DNA from: Haliotis asinina
Lineage: Eukaryota; Mollusca; Gastropoda; Lepetellida; Haliotidae
Length of the DNA: 64,000 nt
Assembly: GCF_037392515.1 (NCBI RefSeq)
Contig: NC_090291.1
Span: 27,018,001-27,082,000, forward strand
Direction of reading: 5' to 3'
Shown: piece by piece, positions 60,683-64,000 of the stretch
How the letters are laid out: each line of letters starts with the position of its first letter
How positions within the stretch are numbered: the first letter of the stretch is position 1
The notes under the pieces: model-generated
What the model was told of the DNA's origin: nothing
Seen by the model: only the letters and a program-made list of their open reading frames with translations
Database searches by the model: none
Made by a program: the position numbers and the translations under genes

Positions 60683-63249
60683 GTTAAACAACAAACAAGG
60701 ATAAACTAGAAAGTTCTAAATGTTTGTTATTATGTTGGTGTTGGAAGATGTAAATTTACTTATTGTTTGTTGATGCTCTAAACATGTCTGTCCTTCATGT
60801 AAAACCCATATCCCGCCGAAGTGCCTACAATACCTGTTTTTCACTCATGGAAATGATGGTCATATATGAACATTCTCCCTCTTGCATTCACATTATTAGA
60901 AAACGCAACTGCAATGCTGATATTTTCAAACAGGCTTCCATTTTCCGAGATGGACTCAAGCTTCTGACGAGTTGATCCTTGTGTTTGTGACCATCAAGAT
61001 TAGGTTATCTTGGTGTGGACTGTTGATACTGTGGCATTGTGACATCTTGTGTGGCACTTGAAGAGTTAATTCCAATACAGCTGATCATTGGTATTGATTG
61101 TGGGGACAAGATGCAAGGCTGCTGTCATGAGGCATCTCATCACCCTGACCAGCCATGATCAACCCTGTCATACCTGACTGTGACTTCAAGCCTCTGGTCA
61201 CTGATGGTCAATTGCCTGACCAGCCACTTCATGTGCAGTGTGATGAACAGCTCATTTTAAAGGTCAGCTACCACCAAATTGTTCTGATTGCAAGAGTCTG
61301 CTGTGGAGCCGTTAAGAAACTCTTTGGTTCCATTGGACATAGAGCTCACCTGAAGCACTGTGCATAGGCAAATACATATTGTTTTGCAATAAATTGGAAT
61401 TCAGGTATCTGTATAATATTGCAATGTGTATTGCAATATATTAGGAAGTTCAGTGTTTGACAATGAATGACACTAATTGTGCACATCAATTCTATTTTCT
61501 ATGCTTTAGGTTCCTAAATAATATATATTATGGTTCTTATGGAACTGAAACATGATATATGATAATATGGGGTAATATGTGATTATAAGGAGCACATTGT
61601 CCCTATTTCAATAAATTATCGCATCACCCTATTAGAAATAGGACTGCACAGTTTTTCCGATATACTGATATGTGTAAGTACGCTTATCAAACAATATGTT
61701 CTGCAATATTTTTTCAGAGAACTGGTATAGTGGGTAAAGAACATACATGAAGTTTTCATGATTATCTTTAACATCTACACAGACTTTCACTCACAACACA
61801 TGCTTTGTTTTGTTATTCAATGACAAAACAGCATACTGTCATACTGTATATTTTATAAAAAGAAAATATAATCCCTGACTATGCAACCTAATTTTAAGAT
61901 TTTTAAGTGGGTTTTCATGTTCTCTTGGCAATGAAAAACTCTTGCTTTGAACGTTGAGACATGTTTGTCTATCTGCTCTGTAGTGAGTGGGTGAGTTAAT
62001 GTTGTGTAATACTGCAATCATTCGTACTGTTGTTGTTATCACTTTAAAGTAAACAGACAGACCATTGGTTGATAGTGTAGCAGCTATGAAGTTCCATCAC
62101 TGTGGTCCTTCAGATCTCATGGACATTCTCTTCACATGACCAGAGAAATATATGTTCAGCACCCTGGTGTGTCCTGGTGTATCTGTCTACAGTAGTATGA
62201 TTTATGATACACCCTGTAGAGTGACACACAATGAACAAGATGATGATGTGGCCCAGTTTGTCTCTTTTGGCAAGGAACGTTTTCTGGGTTCAGCATGGTG
62301 GACACACACTAAGTCCACCCTCGTTTTTTGTTCAGGGTCAAGCAGTGTCATGATTAGTTCTATTGTGGGGTCTGACATAGGCAGGCTTCATTGGAACAAC
62401 CATTTTGAAAGTCAGTTTGGAGTCAAGCGAATGAGATGTGGATGGTCACTTAGAAACTAGTCTCACTCCTTCCCATGTGTCACATCTAATCAACCACTTA
62501 TTTGAGTTATTTTAGTGGAATTGGGTTACAGTAGCCATTTTTTCACTTTTTTGTGATGAAACTAATTGTTTCATCTTTTTTGAGCTCATCATATGGAGTT
62601 GTATATTCCCATGACAAGATGCCATTTTTCTGCAATAGAGGCAGCCAGCATGAACATATGTGTCCTGTGTCTTGTCACAGGGAACGGGAGGCTATGGGAT
62701 TAACCGAATGTCATCTCTAGACAGCAGACCTAGTTGTCACCAAGCCCCTTATTGGAAGTGGTGATATTTGTTATCAGGAACAAGTGATCAATACTTGGCA
62801 AAATGTACCCATAGTGAATGTATCAGTAAGCTGGTCAATCCTAATGGCCATGCCAGACTGTGAGGGTGGATAATTGCCATCACTTAACACAAGATGTTTA
62901 TTAGTGGTGGTAAATTCCTATGTCTGTGTTGCATAATGATTAGTAAAAGGATAGAAATGTGGCAACTCTCAGGAGCTAAGAAAAAGAATCTGCTAAATTT
63001 AGATAATTTAATGGTTGGCACATCAGATTTTGGAGTTAGTAATGACTGATGTAGAGGAGGTGAAGTCATCTCTACATCAGGCTTGTGATAACAAGACTTT
63101 AGATTGGGAACACAGTCTGCACAGTGGCTACAGAGACTGCTAGGAGCTAGGCACAGTCAGTCTGCACTGTTGTAAATGGCACCTTTGGAATATTATGATT
63201 ATCACTGCTGATGAGGAATCTGTTTCCCTTGACTTTCTGATGTCATAAA
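60683..63249. other. No gene recognised
   Basis: Several 60-100 codon frames occur (60763, 61155, 62152), but none shows a known family or paired splice sites. Confidence 0.45.
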
Positions 63250-63705
63250 CTGTCCTGGATACATCTGGTTGTTCATATACTGTCCAGGATGTGCCTTAAT
63301 ACTCATATAATGGTTAGCATGTGTCTCTGTTTTGATATACTGTCCAGAAAGTGTCTGTGTGTTGATATACTGTCCAGGAAGTGTCTGTATGTTGATACAC
63401 TGTCCAGGAAGTGTCTGTATGTTGATATACTGTCCAGGATGTGTCTGTATGTTGATATACTGTCCAGGATGGGCCTGTATGTTGATATACTGTCCAGGAT
63501 GTGTCTGTATGTTGATATTTTGTCCAGGATGTGTCTGCATGTTGATATACTGTCCAGGATGTGTATGTTGATATTTTGTCCAGGATGTGTCTGTATGTTG
63601 ATATTTTGTCCGGGATCTGTCTGTATTTGGATCTAATGTCCAGCAAGTGTTTGTATGTTGATATTCTGTCCAGGATGTGTCTGTATGTTGATGTACTGTC
63701 AGGAT
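63250..63705. repeat. 30-bp minisatellite, about 14 copies
   Basis: The unit contains GTTGATATACTGTCCAGGAT followed by GTGTCTGTAT. Variants ATATTTTG and GGAAGTGTC occur in runs. It is divisible by 3, so Cys- and Asp/His-rich repeat frames open on both strands. Confidence 0.95.
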
Positions 63706-64000
63706 TGACATTCCAAAATACTGTATCAGTTTTCAACAAAGAAATATTTGACCTACTCTAACACTGTTATCAGCATACAATGTTGTTTTGTGAATTGAAC
63801 CATGATGGATGGCTTTTACACACTCATTGGTGTGAAATAGTTCAAACCAGCTTAGTTTCAGAACAGCTCACTTTACTTGGCGTGATGAAGCTTCTCCATT
63901 TCATTCTGGCCATATTGATCTACAAAACAGTATAGGGTCTATCCTTGATGTAATGTGAGATTTTTATCAATGTGAGAGGAAGGATTCTGCTGGATCCTTT
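63706..64000. other. Window end, no gene recognised
   Basis: No exon or repeat is seen. Confidence 0.4.

Noticed and set aside
62152..62460. 102-codon plus-strand frame
   Set aside because: Composition looks protein-like, but I found no family, conserved motif or flanking splice signals to support it.
63202..63739. Open frames of 115, 141 and 169 codons, Cys- or His-rich
   Set aside because: A 30-bp minisatellite read on both strands. The regular spacing could be mistaken for a CRISPR array, but there are no unique spacers and the DNA is animal.

Overview
This is a eukaryotic, animal-type genomic window: it has spliced genes with large introns, abundant tandem repeats and SINE-like repeats. 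Two interspersed families end in (ACTC)n/(GTGA)n tails and recur in both orientations. From memory, such repeats are common in vetigastropod molluscs (abalone-like), so a marine gastropod is my best guess. That is an inference, because no species-diagnostic locus is present.

Three protein-coding genes could be assembled by hand. (1) 11386..12711 (+): a small cytochrome b5-like protein of 100 aa in 3 coding exons, with both heme histidines and no membrane tail. (2) 27174..20123 (-): a complete metallophosphoesterase 1 (MPPE1/PGAP5) of 401 aa in 8 coding exons, with every splice phase consistent. It is the GPI-anchor remodelling enzyme of the early secretory pathway. (3) 44124..45166 (+): a long first coding exon whose C-terminus matches the start of the conserved region of KIAA0513. 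Its following exons were not found and probably lie beyond the window.

Mobile DNA is abundant. There is an apparently intact Tc1-type DD34E transposon (9574..11193) 190 bp upstream of the cytochrome b5 start codon, and a decayed second Tc1-like transposase (about 15712..16573). A 669-bp solo LTR with a 4-bp target duplication sits in an MPPE1 intron. A 1,036-bp near-perfect palindrome (35285..36320) is flanked by CATTT direct repeats and carries promoter- and first-exon-like sequence in both arms. There are also three small foldback elements, a foldback split by a SINE, and about 15 copies or fragments of two SINE-like families, several with clear target-site duplications.

Tandem repeats dominate the rest: at least 20 separate minisatellites with units from about 21 to 190 bp. 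The largest is a 2.3-kb CT-rich array (57050..59332). Many units are multiples of three bases, so long open frames cross them. These look like repeat translations, not genes.

Layout: 0.4-11 kb repeats and transposon; 11.4-12.7 kb cytochrome b5 gene; 12.7-20 kb mostly empty with the Tc1 relic; 20.1-27.3 kb MPPE1 (convergent with cytochrome b5); 29-43 kb intergenic with palindromes and minisatellites; 44-45.2 kb KIAA0513-like exon; 45.2-64 kb probable intron full of minisatellites. I found no CRISPR, operon or prokaryotic feature, no rRNA or tRNA gene, and no evidence for a wholly new system. The palindrome with first-exon-like arms and the repeat-embedded MPPE1 splice donor and stop codon are the most unusual features.
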